From NCBI GenBank assembly GCA_027488835.1, contig JAIYAW010000006.1, positions 64,556-128,555 of the forward strand: DNA of 64,000 nucleotides, in the 5' to 3' direction. The notes beneath the pieces are model-generated. The model had not been told where the DNA came from and ran no database searches. It saw only the letters and a list, made by a program, of their open reading frames with translations. Made by a program: the position numbers and the translations under genes. Shown here piece by piece: positions 55,818 through 63,452 of this stretch (positions are counted from its first letter, which is position 1; every line of letters starts with the position of its first letter). This DNA comes from Bacteroidota bacterium (lineage in GTDB: Bacteria > Bacteroidota > Bacteroidia > NS11-12g > UBA955).

Positions 55818-57083
55818 ATGGCAACAACAATGGTAAAATGTCCTCATTGCCTTGAGGAATTTGACGTTCAAGGAATACTTACGCAACAACTTGAATCGGA
55901 TATAAAATTAAAGTATGAGCAACAGAGCAAAGCCGATCGCAAGAAAATTGAAGCTGAGGCTGAGGTCTTTGCAAAGGCTAAAGAAGAATTTGAACTTGCG
56001 AAAAAACGAGAAAACGAATTGTTTCAGGATCGATTGAGCAAACAATTGGCTGCTGATAGGAAAAGTTTAGAAGTTGAACTTAAAACCAAGATGCTCGATG
56101 AAAATGCAGAGGTTTTGAAGTCTATGCAAGAAGAACTCAACGAAAAATCACAGCAATTAAAGGAATTAAATAGGGCAAAAGCAGATATTGAGAAATTAAA
56201 GCGCGAAAAGGATGAAATGAAGGAAACCCTAGAAGCGGAGTCTCAAACGCGCTTAAACGAGATAATATCCCTCGAAAAAGAAAAAATCAAACGCGTAGAA
56301 GAAGAACGCAATGAAATGAAAATGCGCGAACTTATGAAACAGCTCGAAGATCAGAAAAAGTTAACTTCTGAAATGAGACGTAAACAAGAGCAGGGTTCGA
56401 TGCAAATGCAGGGTGAAATTTTGGAATTGGCGATTGAAGAATGGCTTTCGAGTGAGTTTCCACTCGATACGATTGAAGAAATTAAAAAAGGTGCCAGAGG
56501 TGGAGATTGTATTCAAATTGTTAATACAAGAGATTCTGCCGATTGTGGCAAAATTTATTATGAAAGCAAACGCACCAAAGAGTTTCAGTCGAATTGGATT
56601 GAAAAGTTTAAGAACGACATGCGAGAAAAAGGCGTGGATATTGGTGTAATTGTTACCGAAGCTATGCCGGTTGGAATGGAAAGAATGGGCCAAATTAATG
56701 GAATTTGGATTTGTAAATTTGAAGACTTTAAAAGTCTAGCAGCCATTTTAAGGGAATCATTAATTCGTGTGAGTTTGGCGTTGGTTTCTCAAGAGAATAA
56801 AGGCGATAAAATGACCATGTTGTATGATTTTTTAACAAGCAGCGAATTTCGAATGAGAATTGAAGCCATTGTGGAAGGATTTACCCAAATGAAGGCTGGA
56901 CTGGAAACAGAAAAACGCGCCATGCAAAAGATTTGGAAGGAGAGAGAAAAGCAAATTGAAAAGGTTGTTATAAATACCATTGAAATGTATGGCTCAGTAA
57001 AAGGAATTGCAGGTAGTGCCGTTCAATCAGTTGCCGCTTTGGAACTTCCTACCGATGATGACATTGATAATTTAGAGTTCTAA
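55818..57083 (+). CDS. DUF2130 coiled-coil protein with nuclease-like core
   Basis: 421 residues. The N-terminus MVKCPHCLEEFDVQ has a CxxC pair. Residues about 30-205 are a long charged coiled coil (KKIEAEAEVFAKAKEEFELAKKRENELF...). Residues about 210-330 form the conserved DUF2130 core: GEILELAIEEWLSSEFPLDTIEEIKKGARGGDCIQIV, CGKIYYESKRTKEFQSNWIEKFKNDM, GVIVTEAMP. The E...GD...E-S-K pattern resembles a PD-(D/E)XK nuclease active site, an inference. The function is not established. It ends 7 nt before tRNA-Arg on the opposite strand. Confidence 0.85.
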   Translation: MATTMVKCPHCLEEFDVQGILTQQLESDIKLKYEQQSKADRKKIEAEAEVFAKAKEEFELAKKRENELFQDRLSKQLAADRKSLEVELKTKMLDENAEVLKSMQEELNEKSQQLKELNRAKADIEKLKREKDEMKETLEAESQTRLNEIISLEKEKIKRVEEERNEMKMRELMKQLEDQKKLTSEMRRKQEQGSMQMQGEILELAIEEWLSSEFPLDTIEEIKKGARGGDCIQIVNTRDSADCGKIYYESKRTKEFQSNWIEKFKNDMREKGVDIGVIVTEAMPVGMERMGQINGIWICKFEDFKSLAAILRESLIRVSLALVSQENKGDKMTMLYDFLTSSEFRMRIEAIVEGFTQMKAGLETEKRAMQKIWKEREKQIEKVVINTIEMYGSVKGIAGSAVQSVAALELPTDDDIDNLEF

Positions 57084-57090
57084 ACTTTTG

Positions 57091-57162
57091 CGGCCCCTAC
57101 AGGAATCGAACCTGTATTTTAAGTTCCGGAGACTCATGTAGTATCCATTCTACGAAGGGGCC
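57091..57162 (-). tRNA. tRNA-Arg(CCG)
   Basis: A full cloverleaf on the minus strand: acceptor GGCCCCT/AGGGGCC, D stem GTAG/CTAC, anticodon stem TGAGT/ACTTA with loop CTCCGGA (anticodon CCG, T33 present), T arm ACAGG-TTCGATT-CCTGT, discriminator G. CCA is not encoded. It reads the rare codon CGG. A TATCTTTG promoter box lies 15 nt upstream. It converges on the DUF2130 gene. Confidence 0.95.
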
Positions 57163-57177
57163 AGGCTTTTATTTCTG

Positions 57178-57185
57178 CAAAGATA
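57178..57185 (-). promoter_or_regulatory. Promoter -7 box of tRNA-Arg
   Basis: TATCTTTG on the minus strand, a perfect TAnnTTTG, ends 15 nt before the mature tRNA 5' end, leaving a short precursor leader for RNase P. Confidence 0.6.
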
Positions 57186-57214
57186 CGGTGCATTTGTGTT
57201 TTCACAGATACTTG

Positions 57215-57245
57215 TTGAAACTCCCAATAAGATTAATTAACTTTG
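57215..57245 (+). promoter_or_regulatory. Promoter of the 57.3-kb lipoprotein gene
   Basis: TTG at 57215-57217, a 20-nt spacer, and TAACTTTG at 57238-57245 (perfect TAnnTTTG). The ATG at 57260 is 14 nt downstream, which fixes the start there instead of at 57188. Confidence 0.6.
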
Positions 57246-57259
57246 TGTTCAATTTGTAT

Positions 57260-58090
57260 ATGAAATACTTGAAAATATTTTCTTTGAAGTTCTATGGTTC
57301 TTTTGCTGTTATTGCGGTAATATTTTCACTCAGCAATTGCACCTATTATGTTGAAACTTTAGAGTCTTCAGTGGGCAATAATTATTTGTCTGATTTTCAT
57401 TATTCCAAAATTCTCACTCAATTTCAAGATGCTGCCAACGTTATTTTTAGGGGTCATTCCCTGGTAAATGGTCCTTCCATTTCATTTGATACTTCTCAAG
57501 TAACTAAAACAATCACCCTAAATTACGGTGATACGCTATCAATGTATTATGATGGCGTAAATAGAAGGGGTATAACAACAGCTACTTGGCAAGGTGATTT
57601 TTATAAACCAGGCACAGAAGTAATTGTGACTTTTGAAAATGGATTTTTATGTAATGGCTGGTATTACGATGGTACCATGAAATTTACTTATCTTGATTTG
57701 AATGAATACAATCAGCCTGAATACTTAATGGAAACAACAGGTATTCAAGTTATCAATAAATCTACCCAAGAAAATTACAATTGGAATAATGTTTACACCA
57801 GAACTAAAGTTTTGGGCGATGCTACAATGAAGTCCGATGACGACGTTTGGTCAGTTTCGGGCATTATTTATGCTAGAAACGAAAAAGGCCGTTATTACAA
57901 TGCAATAATTAAAGATTCAATTTATTTTGACAACAGTTGCCAGTACGGAATTACCAAAGGTCGCATTGATATTGCACCTGTTGATGACGATCAACGTACA
58001 TTTGTCTATTATGGAGAAGTCCCCAATTGTGACGTTTGGGTAACATTTAAAAGAGGTACACGGGTTGTTACTGTTACGAAAAACAGATAA
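57260..58090 (+). CDS. Hypothetical lipoprotein
   Basis: 276 residues starting MKYLKIFSLKFYGSFAVIAVIFSLSNC, a lipoprotein signal with Cys27 as the lipidation site. The mature part is Tyr/Thr/Asp-rich and beta-predicted (ILTQFQDAANVIFRGHSLVNGPSISFDTSQVTKTITLNYGDT; CQYGITKGRIDIAPVDDDQRTFVYYGEVPNCDVWVTFKRG). Similar short lipoproteins are frequent in Bacteroidota, but I do not recognise a named family. The upstream in-frame ATG at 57188 lies before the promoter box and is rejected. It ends exactly where the WG-repeat gene ends on the other strand. Confidence 0.8.
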   Translation: MKYLKIFSLKFYGSFAVIAVIFSLSNCTYYVETLESSVGNNYLSDFHYSKILTQFQDAANVIFRGHSLVNGPSISFDTSQVTKTITLNYGDTLSMYYDGVNRRGITTATWQGDFYKPGTEVIVTFENGFLCNGWYYDGTMKFTYLDLNEYNQPEYLMETTGIQVINKSTQENYNWNNVYTRTKVLGDATMKSDDDVWSVSGIIYARNEKGRYYNAIIKDSIYFDNSCQYGITKGRIDIAPVDDDQRTFVYYGEVPNCDVWVTFKRGTRVVTVTKNR

Positions 58091-60670
58091 TTATTCGGCA
58101 AATAAATTGCCTTTTGAATCTAGCCAGGCATTCTTTTCATTATAAGGAACCAACCAATATCCACTAAAATCTTCATAGCTGATTCCATCAAAAACAGGAT
58201 CAATGATGTATTTGTTAGTCAAGCTATTGTAAACTCCCCATGTAGATTCTTCAGGGTTTCCTTGAACAGGAATTCTAACAATATATTGGTTTGGAACATC
58301 AGTAAAATTAATGTCTAAAAACTTAAAGTCTATCAACACGTTTCCTTTTTCATTAATCAATCCCCACAAACCTTTCTTTTGTGCAATAATAAAGCCTTCT
58401 TTTTCTGAAGGTGCAACTGCTTCAAAGTCCTTGAACACCGTGCCTTTGTCGTTGTTTATGTTCACCAAAGACTCATCCATGGTGTAAATATTCCAAACAC
58501 CTTTATTTAAACCGCCTAGCCAATGATCTGTTAATATTGATATTTCATCTACAGAATTCGTTGACATGGCTTTAGATTTGGGATTAAACCATTTTAATTG
58601 TTTCTTTTCTTTGGCAATAAATAACTTTTGAGCTTGGATGTTGATGTTTGGAAATGGATTTTTATTCATCACTTTCCCCGCAGTATCGTAAAGTGTAAAT
58701 CCAGTTTTTTGTTTTACTGCGTAGCCAGTAAAAAATTCGTTTACGGTATACCAAACTTCTTCGTGTATTGGAGGGATAATTTCTTTGAATTCCGCTCTCA
58801 AATTCTCCGGAGTCAATGATAAATTGAATTGAGCGCCCAATTCGTTCAATTGCTTTGAATTTGTATTCAATTGATTAATAAACCCCCGAAATGGTTTTGC
58901 CAAAATACCAATTTTCTTTTTGCCATCGATGATTTTGGTAATTTTACTGAAACCGTTTTCAAAATCTTGAATATTTTCGTATTCTTTTGAAACCACATCG
59001 CCAAAACGATTAATATAAAACCATTTCGAATCTGTAGATTCAATCAATGCCACCCCATTTTTGAAACTATAAGCCTGTTTATATTTGTAATCAATTGCAA
59101 CTTGTCCATTGGCTTCAATATATCCCCACAAATTATTTAAAGAAACCGGTATCAATAATTTTGGTAGTTCAATAATATCGGCATTTACCGTAAAAGTTAA
59201 TTTTGAAGTCAAAATGCCATTAAATTGAAGTGGGGTAATGAGCTTACCTGCAATATTGATAAATCCCCAAAATTTGCCATTGAAAACCGCACCTATCCCC
59301 ATTGAGGTATCAAAATATATTCTTTGGAATTTACAAGGTAAAACTTCATTTCCTAGTGAGTTTATGATGCCATATCGCTCAGCCTTCAGCACAAATGCCA
59401 TGTTTGGAGTAAACTGAATAATTTCATCGTAATTGTTTTTGTTTACCCGAGTTCCATCTTTTTCTACATAGTAAAACTCAGGAGTTTCAAAAGCATCTAA
59501 CTTCATCACCAAGGCACAACCTGGCATTAACATCGATCCATTGTCATACCACTTTTTATGATACTTAGATGCATATGGATAGGCAAAATCATACGAACTG
59601 TCGGACCAAGTTTCGGAACTTGCCGAATCTACAAAAACATATTTCAAGTCTTTGGTTAAATATGGCACCGGTATAACATTCAAATACCGCAATAAATATT
59701 CAACTTGTGACTTATGTATGGCTTTTGGATATCTCGAAAGATAGTAATTGTATTGCGCCTCATTATTGACAGATTTGGCCTCCAAATAAGCAATGCTTTC
59801 GGCATGATTCAAAGCACTGTCTTTTTGTGGTGCCCTTGGATATTCTTTTGCAAACAGCAAAAATGCATTTTCAGTATTCGTTCTAAGGGTATTGATATAT
59901 GCCAAATTGTATAATGAATCTTCCATGACCTTGAAAAAATTCAATTGATGGATTTGATAGTTTAACTGGGTTTCAGATTCTATATTATCCCAATAGGTCT
60001 TTAAATAATTTTTGTAAGCCAAAATGGAATTTGTTTGAATTACACTGTGGAAATTCAATGTGTCTTGCGTTAATTCTAGGTGAAAAATACAGTTCGTTAG
60101 TAATGAATTACTCTTTGGTGAAAACGATTGCGTTTGAGAGGCATCTGACTTATTTAAAATTGAATCTCTGAACTGAAAGAAAGTTAACTTCGTTTTAAAC
60201 AATCGGATATACTGTTGGTTAATCTCCCTTTGATTGAAACCACTTCCATTGGAAGTAATTTTATCAGGATTTGTACTTCGGTTACTCAAAAAAGCCTTTT
60301 CGACTTGCTGCGCAAATAAACTGTCGAAATTTTTCAATGTAAGGTGGTATCTTTTTTGAATTTGCTTCGCTTTGCCTTGATTTCGGAATTGTTGAATGGC
60401 AACAGACAAAGCTTTATCGGAAATGATAAACGCAGAATCGAATTTGTTTTCGCTCAAATAAACGCGGGTTAAGTCATACCACAAGATACATTCAGTAGAA
60501 TCTTTTTTCGATTTTAATAAAAAAATTGATTTTTTAGCTTCGCTAAATTTTTTACCTTCAACTAGTTGGTGGGTTTTGTAAAGTTTGTTGAAAAGAGGTA
60601 AAAATGGATTTCCTACAACCGTAGCCACACAAAAGAAAAAGAAATAAATAGAGAGGCGCTTTGAAATCAC
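58091..60670 (-). CDS. WG-repeat protein, probably secreted
   Basis: 859 residues from GTG 60670, with signal peptide MISKRLSIYFFFFCVATVVG. Residues about 20-330 are helical and TPR-like in appearance (EGKKFSEAKKSIFLLKSKKDSTECILWYDLTRVYLSENKFDSAFII). From about residue 340 onward come WG (KWG leptospiral-type) repeats: GKFWGFINIAGKLITPLQFNGI, NNLWGYIEANGQVAIDYKYKQAYSFKNGVALI, KKGLWGLINEKGNVLIDFKF, STWGVYNSLTNKYIIDPVFDGI. Such repeats build beta-rich scaffolds; the role is unknown. Transcription starts within a perfect palindrome shared with the divergent aldo/keto reductase gene. Confidence 0.85.
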   Translation of the reverse strand: MISKRLSIYFFFFCVATVVGNPFLPLFNKLYKTHQLVEGKKFSEAKKSIFLLKSKKDSTECILWYDLTRVYLSENKFDSAFIISDKALSVAIQQFRNQGKAKQIQKRYHLTLKNFDSLFAQQVEKAFLSNRSTNPDKITSNGSGFNQREINQQYIRLFKTKLTFFQFRDSILNKSDASQTQSFSPKSNSLLTNCIFHLELTQDTLNFHSVIQTNSILAYKNYLKTYWDNIESETQLNYQIHQLNFFKVMEDSLYNLAYINTLRTNTENAFLLFAKEYPRAPQKDSALNHAESIAYLEAKSVNNEAQYNYYLSRYPKAIHKSQVEYLLRYLNVIPVPYLTKDLKYVFVDSASSETWSDSSYDFAYPYASKYHKKWYDNGSMLMPGCALVMKLDAFETPEFYYVEKDGTRVNKNNYDEIIQFTPNMAFVLKAERYGIINSLGNEVLPCKFQRIYFDTSMGIGAVFNGKFWGFINIAGKLITPLQFNGILTSKLTFTVNADIIELPKLLIPVSLNNLWGYIEANGQVAIDYKYKQAYSFKNGVALIESTDSKWFYINRFGDVVSKEYENIQDFENGFSKITKIIDGKKKIGILAKPFRGFINQLNTNSKQLNELGAQFNLSLTPENLRAEFKEIIPPIHEEVWYTVNEFFTGYAVKQKTGFTLYDTAGKVMNKNPFPNINIQAQKLFIAKEKKQLKWFNPKSKAMSTNSVDEISILTDHWLGGLNKGVWNIYTMDESLVNINNDKGTVFKDFEAVAPSEKEGFIIAQKKGLWGLINEKGNVLIDFKFLDINFTDVPNQYIVRIPVQGNPEESTWGVYNSLTNKYIIDPVFDGISYEDFSGYWLVPYNEKNAWLDSKGNLFAE

Positions 60671-60674
60671 AATA

Positions 60675-60694
60675 CAAATTTATTAATAAATTTG
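60675..60694. promoter_or_regulatory. Perfect 20-bp palindrome with two divergent -7 boxes
   Basis: CAAATTTATTAATAAATTTG is identical on both strands. It contains TAAATTTG on the minus strand (60682-60675) and on the plus strand (60687-60694), each a perfect TAnnTTTG. Each box ends 4 nt before a start codon (GTG 60670 and ATG 60699), so the two promoters are exactly symmetric. It may also serve as an operator. Confidence 0.7.
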
Positions 60695-60698
60695 TGAA

Positions 60699-61682
60699 AT
60701 GGAATACAGAAGATTAGGTAAATCAGGTTTGCCAATTAGTGAGCTCAGTTTTGGCTCTTGGATCACGTTCGGAAATCAGATTGGCGACGACATGAGCGAG
60801 ACGTTGATGGACATTGCCTATGACGCTGGTGTCAACTTTTTCGACAATGCCGAGGTGTATGCCGCCGGTGAAAGTGAAAAAGTAATGGGTCGCATTTTAC
60901 ATAAGAAAAATTGGTCGCGCGATAGCTACATTCTTTCTAGTAAAGTCTATTTCGGTGCAGGAGCAAAAGTCCCTACACAAAGAGGACTTCACAGAAAGCA
61001 CATTTTTGAAGCTTGTGAACAAGCCCTCAAAAGATTGAAAGTAGATTATTTGGATTTGTATTTCTGCCACCGTCCCGACAAACAAACCCCCATTGAAGAA
61101 ACCGTTTGGAGCATGCACCAACTCATCATGCAGGGTAAAATTCTGTATTGGGGAACCAGCGAATGGAGTGCCCAAGAAATTATGGAAGCCCACATGGTTG
61201 CGCAACGCTATAATTTAATTGGTCCTACCATGGAACAACCGCAATACAATATGCTTCACCGTGAAAAAGTTGAAGTTGAATACAGTCAAATTTATAAAAC
61301 CGTTGGATTGGGAACCACAATTTGGAGCCCACTTGCTAGTGGTTATTTAACGGGCAAATACATTGATGCCCCTAAGAAAGACGTGCGTTTGAAGCGCGAA
61401 GAATTGGGTTGGTTGGCCGAGCGTTTGTTTACCGAACAAAACGAAAGCAGGGTTAAAGAATTAATGACATTTGCGGCAGACCATGGATTTTCATTGCCTC
61501 AATTGGGAATTGCATGGTGTTTGAAAAATGAAAATGTAAGTACCGTAATTTTGGGTGCTACCAAAGCTTCTCAATTGAAAGAAACTTTAAAAAGTAGGGA
61601 ATTGGTTCAAAAGCTAACACCTGAAATTATGAACGACATTGAACTTATTTTGAACAATAAACCTGTTCACCCTCAATTTTAA
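60699..61682 (+). CDS. Aldo/keto reductase, Kv-beta/YghZ-like
   Basis: An NADPH-dependent carbonyl reductase of 327 residues. The TIM barrel starts YRRLGKSGLPISELSFGSW; the catalytic Asp/Tyr pair is in NFFDNAEVYAAGESE, Lys in SSKVYFG and His in YFCHRPDKQTP. The NADPH-binding end has IWSPLASGYLTGKY and VSTVILGATKASQL. Sequence and length match the potassium-channel beta-subunit-like/YghZ group. The substrate is unknown; methylglyoxal or other toxic carbonyls are likely. It is divergent from the WG-repeat gene and 69 bp upstream of the tryptophan dioxygenase gene on the same strand. Confidence 0.93.
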   Translation: MEYRRLGKSGLPISELSFGSWITFGNQIGDDMSETLMDIAYDAGVNFFDNAEVYAAGESEKVMGRILHKKNWSRDSYILSSKVYFGAGAKVPTQRGLHRKHIFEACEQALKRLKVDYLDLYFCHRPDKQTPIEETVWSMHQLIMQGKILYWGTSEWSAQEIMEAHMVAQRYNLIGPTMEQPQYNMLHREKVEVEYSQIYKTVGLGTTIWSPLASGYLTGKYIDAPKKDVRLKREELGWLAERLFTEQNESRVKELMTFAADHGFSLPQLGIAWCLKNENVSTVILGATKASQLKETLKSRELVQKLTPEIMNDIELILNNKPVHPQF

Positions 61683-61737
61683 AATACAATTGGATTGTTT
61701 TTGCAGCTGCATTGTCGAATTCTTTGCAAATACAAAC

Positions 61738-61745
61738 TAAATTTG
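61738..61745 (+). promoter_or_regulatory. Possible -7 box of tryptophan dioxygenase gene
   Basis: AAAATTTG, one mismatch from TAnnTTTG, 6 nt before ATG 61752. The same AAAATTTG variant is found before the threonine dehydrogenase gene. Confidence 0.35.
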
Positions 61746-61751
61746 AAAACT

Positions 61752-62666
61752 ATGTTAGCCGATAGAGAAGAAATTTTAAGCAGAATTGATGCCAAATACC
61801 ATGCAATTAATCAAAATCCAGATGTTCATTTGGAGGGATTGTCGTGGTCTAATCCGATTACTTATTGGGATTATATTTTGCCGGAGGCGTTGTTGGGATT
61901 GCAAATTCAGAGAACCGATCAACCCGATGAAATGGTGTTTATTATGTATCACCAAATCAATGAGTTGTATTTTAAAATGATTTTGTGGGAAATCAATCAA
62001 GTGAGCAATGCCGATCAGGTTGATGCTCCCTTCTTTACCGAAAAATTGCGCAGAATTAGCCGTTACTTCGATATGCTTTCCTCTTCTTTTTCCATTATGG
62101 GGGACGGTATGGACCGCGATCAGTATATGAAGTTTAGAAATACGTTGACACCTGCCAGCGGATTTCAAAGTGAACAATACCGTTTGATTGAAATTGCGTC
62201 TACCGAATTAATCAATTTGATAGATTTCAGATTTAGGGCAACTATTGACAGAAATACGCCTTATGAGCATGCCTTTGAACACATGTATTGGCAAGCGGCT
62301 GGAAAAGACCATAAAACGGGCAAAAAGAATACCTTGCTTATGAATTTTGAGCGCAAGTATAAAACATCGTTTTTGCGCAAAATGGAGGAATGCAACACCA
62401 CCAATTTATGGACAAAGTTCAAGCAATTGCCTGAACATGTAAAATCTAATGCTGACTTAGTGGCGGCAATGCGTCATTACGACTACACAGTGAATGTAAC
62501 TTGGGTAATGGCACATTACAACGCAGCAGGCAAATACTTGGGTAATGCGGCTGCAACGGGTGGCAGCGATTGGCAAAAATACATGCACCCAAAATACCAG
62601 CGCCGCATTTTCTTCCCTGAGCTATGGAGCGAAGAGGAATTGAAAAACTGGGGCGAGGGTGTTTAA
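61752..62666 (+). CDS. kynA: Tryptophan 2,3-dioxygenase
   Basis: A heme dioxygenase that opens the indole ring of L-tryptophan to N-formylkynurenine, the entry to the kynurenine pathway. The 304-residue all-helical protein contains LSWSNPITYWDYILPEALLGLQIQRTDQPDEMVFIMYHQINELYFKMILWEI (the substrate-pocket block with the distal His), TPASGFQSEQYRLIEI, and NVTWVMAHYNAAGKYLGNAAATGGSDWQKYMHPKYQRRIFFPELW near the C-terminus. ATG 61752 (MLADREEILSRI) is chosen; the open frame from 61695 adds a non-homologous stretch before the promoter box. A strong terminator follows. No kynurenine genes adjoin it. Confidence 0.93.
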   Translation: MLADREEILSRIDAKYHAINQNPDVHLEGLSWSNPITYWDYILPEALLGLQIQRTDQPDEMVFIMYHQINELYFKMILWEINQVSNADQVDAPFFTEKLRRISRYFDMLSSSFSIMGDGMDRDQYMKFRNTLTPASGFQSEQYRLIEIASTELINLIDFRFRATIDRNTPYEHAFEHMYWQAAGKDHKTGKKNTLLMNFERKYKTSFLRKMEECNTTNLWTKFKQLPEHVKSNADLVAAMRHYDYTVNVTWVMAHYNAAGKYLGNAAATGGSDWQKYMHPKYQRRIFFPELWSEEELKNWGEGV

Positions 62667-62690
62667 GGGTATTTATTGAAGATGAATTTG

Positions 62691-62722
62691 AGCTTCTAAC
62701 AACTGAAAGAAGCTTTTTTTTT
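62691..62722 (+). terminator. Rho-independent terminator after the tryptophan dioxygenase gene
   Basis: AGCTTCT (62691-62697) pairs with AGAAGCT (62708-62714), a 7-bp stem with a 10-nt loop, followed by eight T's. Confidence 0.85.
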
Positions 62723-62752
62723 GCAAATTTCCCGAAAGCTTTTCCATGAAAG

Positions 62753-62767
62753 ATTCGCATCTTTGCT
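62753..62767 (+). promoter_or_regulatory. Promoter-like ATTCGCATCTTTGCT element
   Basis: Contains CATCTTTG (62758-62765), one base off TAnnTTTG, 6 nt before ATG 62772. It is the third copy of the TTCGCATnTTTGC word (others at 6633 minus strand and 9661). Confidence 0.45.
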
Positions 62768-62771
62768 GCCA

Positions 62772-63428
62772 ATGCAAACAAATGATTCTGTAATTATTCA
62801 AAATACCATTGCCTTTGTGCAAGATACCCTGAAAAATGCCGAAGGTGGACATGATTGGTGGCATATTTACAGGGTGCATGTGAATGCCAAACGCATTGCC
62901 GCCAATGAAAATGTAAATGGATTGGTGGTTGAACTGGCTGCCCTGCTCCACGATATTTCTGATTCGAAATTCAATGGCGGAAACGAAACCCTCGGTGCCG
63001 AAATTGCCCGTGATTTTTTAACCAATCAAAAACTAGATAGTCAAACCATTGAACACGTGGTTCAGATTATCAATCATATATCTTTTAAGGGCGGAAAAGA
63101 ATCTCGGACCTTTCATTCCAAAGAGTTTGACGTGGTTCAAGATGCCGATCGCCTCGATGCCATCGGCGCCATAGGCATTGCCAGAACCTTCAATTATGGT
63201 GGATTTAAGGGAAATGAAATTTACAACCCCAATGTCCCTCCAAATTTGAACATGACAAAAGAGGAGTACAAAAAAGGCGGGCAACCCTCTTTGAATCATT
63301 TCTATGAGAAATTATTGCTGTTGAAAGATTTGATGAACACCAAAACAGGGGCTGACCTCGCTGCCCAACGTCATGCTTTTATGGAATTGTATTTAACCCA
63401 GTTTTTTGAAGAAGTGGGTGACCGTTAA
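62772..63428 (+). CDS. HD domain phosphohydrolase
   Basis: A 218-residue metal-dependent phosphohydrolase. The HD motif is visible as GGHDWWHIYRVHVNAKRIA (first His), LAALLHDISDSKF (the HD pair) and FDVVQDADRLDAIGAIGIARTFNYGGFKGNEIYNPN (last Asp). Sequence and length fit the YpgQ/YedJ-like group that hydrolyses nucleotides or pyrophosphate. ATG 62772 is chosen, since the earlier in-frame ATG 62721 precedes the promoter element and sits in the T-run of the preceding terminator. Confidence 0.9.
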   Translation: MQTNDSVIIQNTIAFVQDTLKNAEGGHDWWHIYRVHVNAKRIAANENVNGLVVELAALLHDISDSKFNGGNETLGAEIARDFLTNQKLDSQTIEHVVQIINHISFKGGKESRTFHSKEFDVVQDADRLDAIGAIGIARTFNYGGFKGNEIYNPNVPPNLNMTKEEYKKGGQPSLNHFYEKLLLLKDLMNTKTGADLAAQRHAFMELYLTQFFEEVGDR

Positions 63429-63452
63429 TTTGCAGTTTTTGAGGGACGTCTT

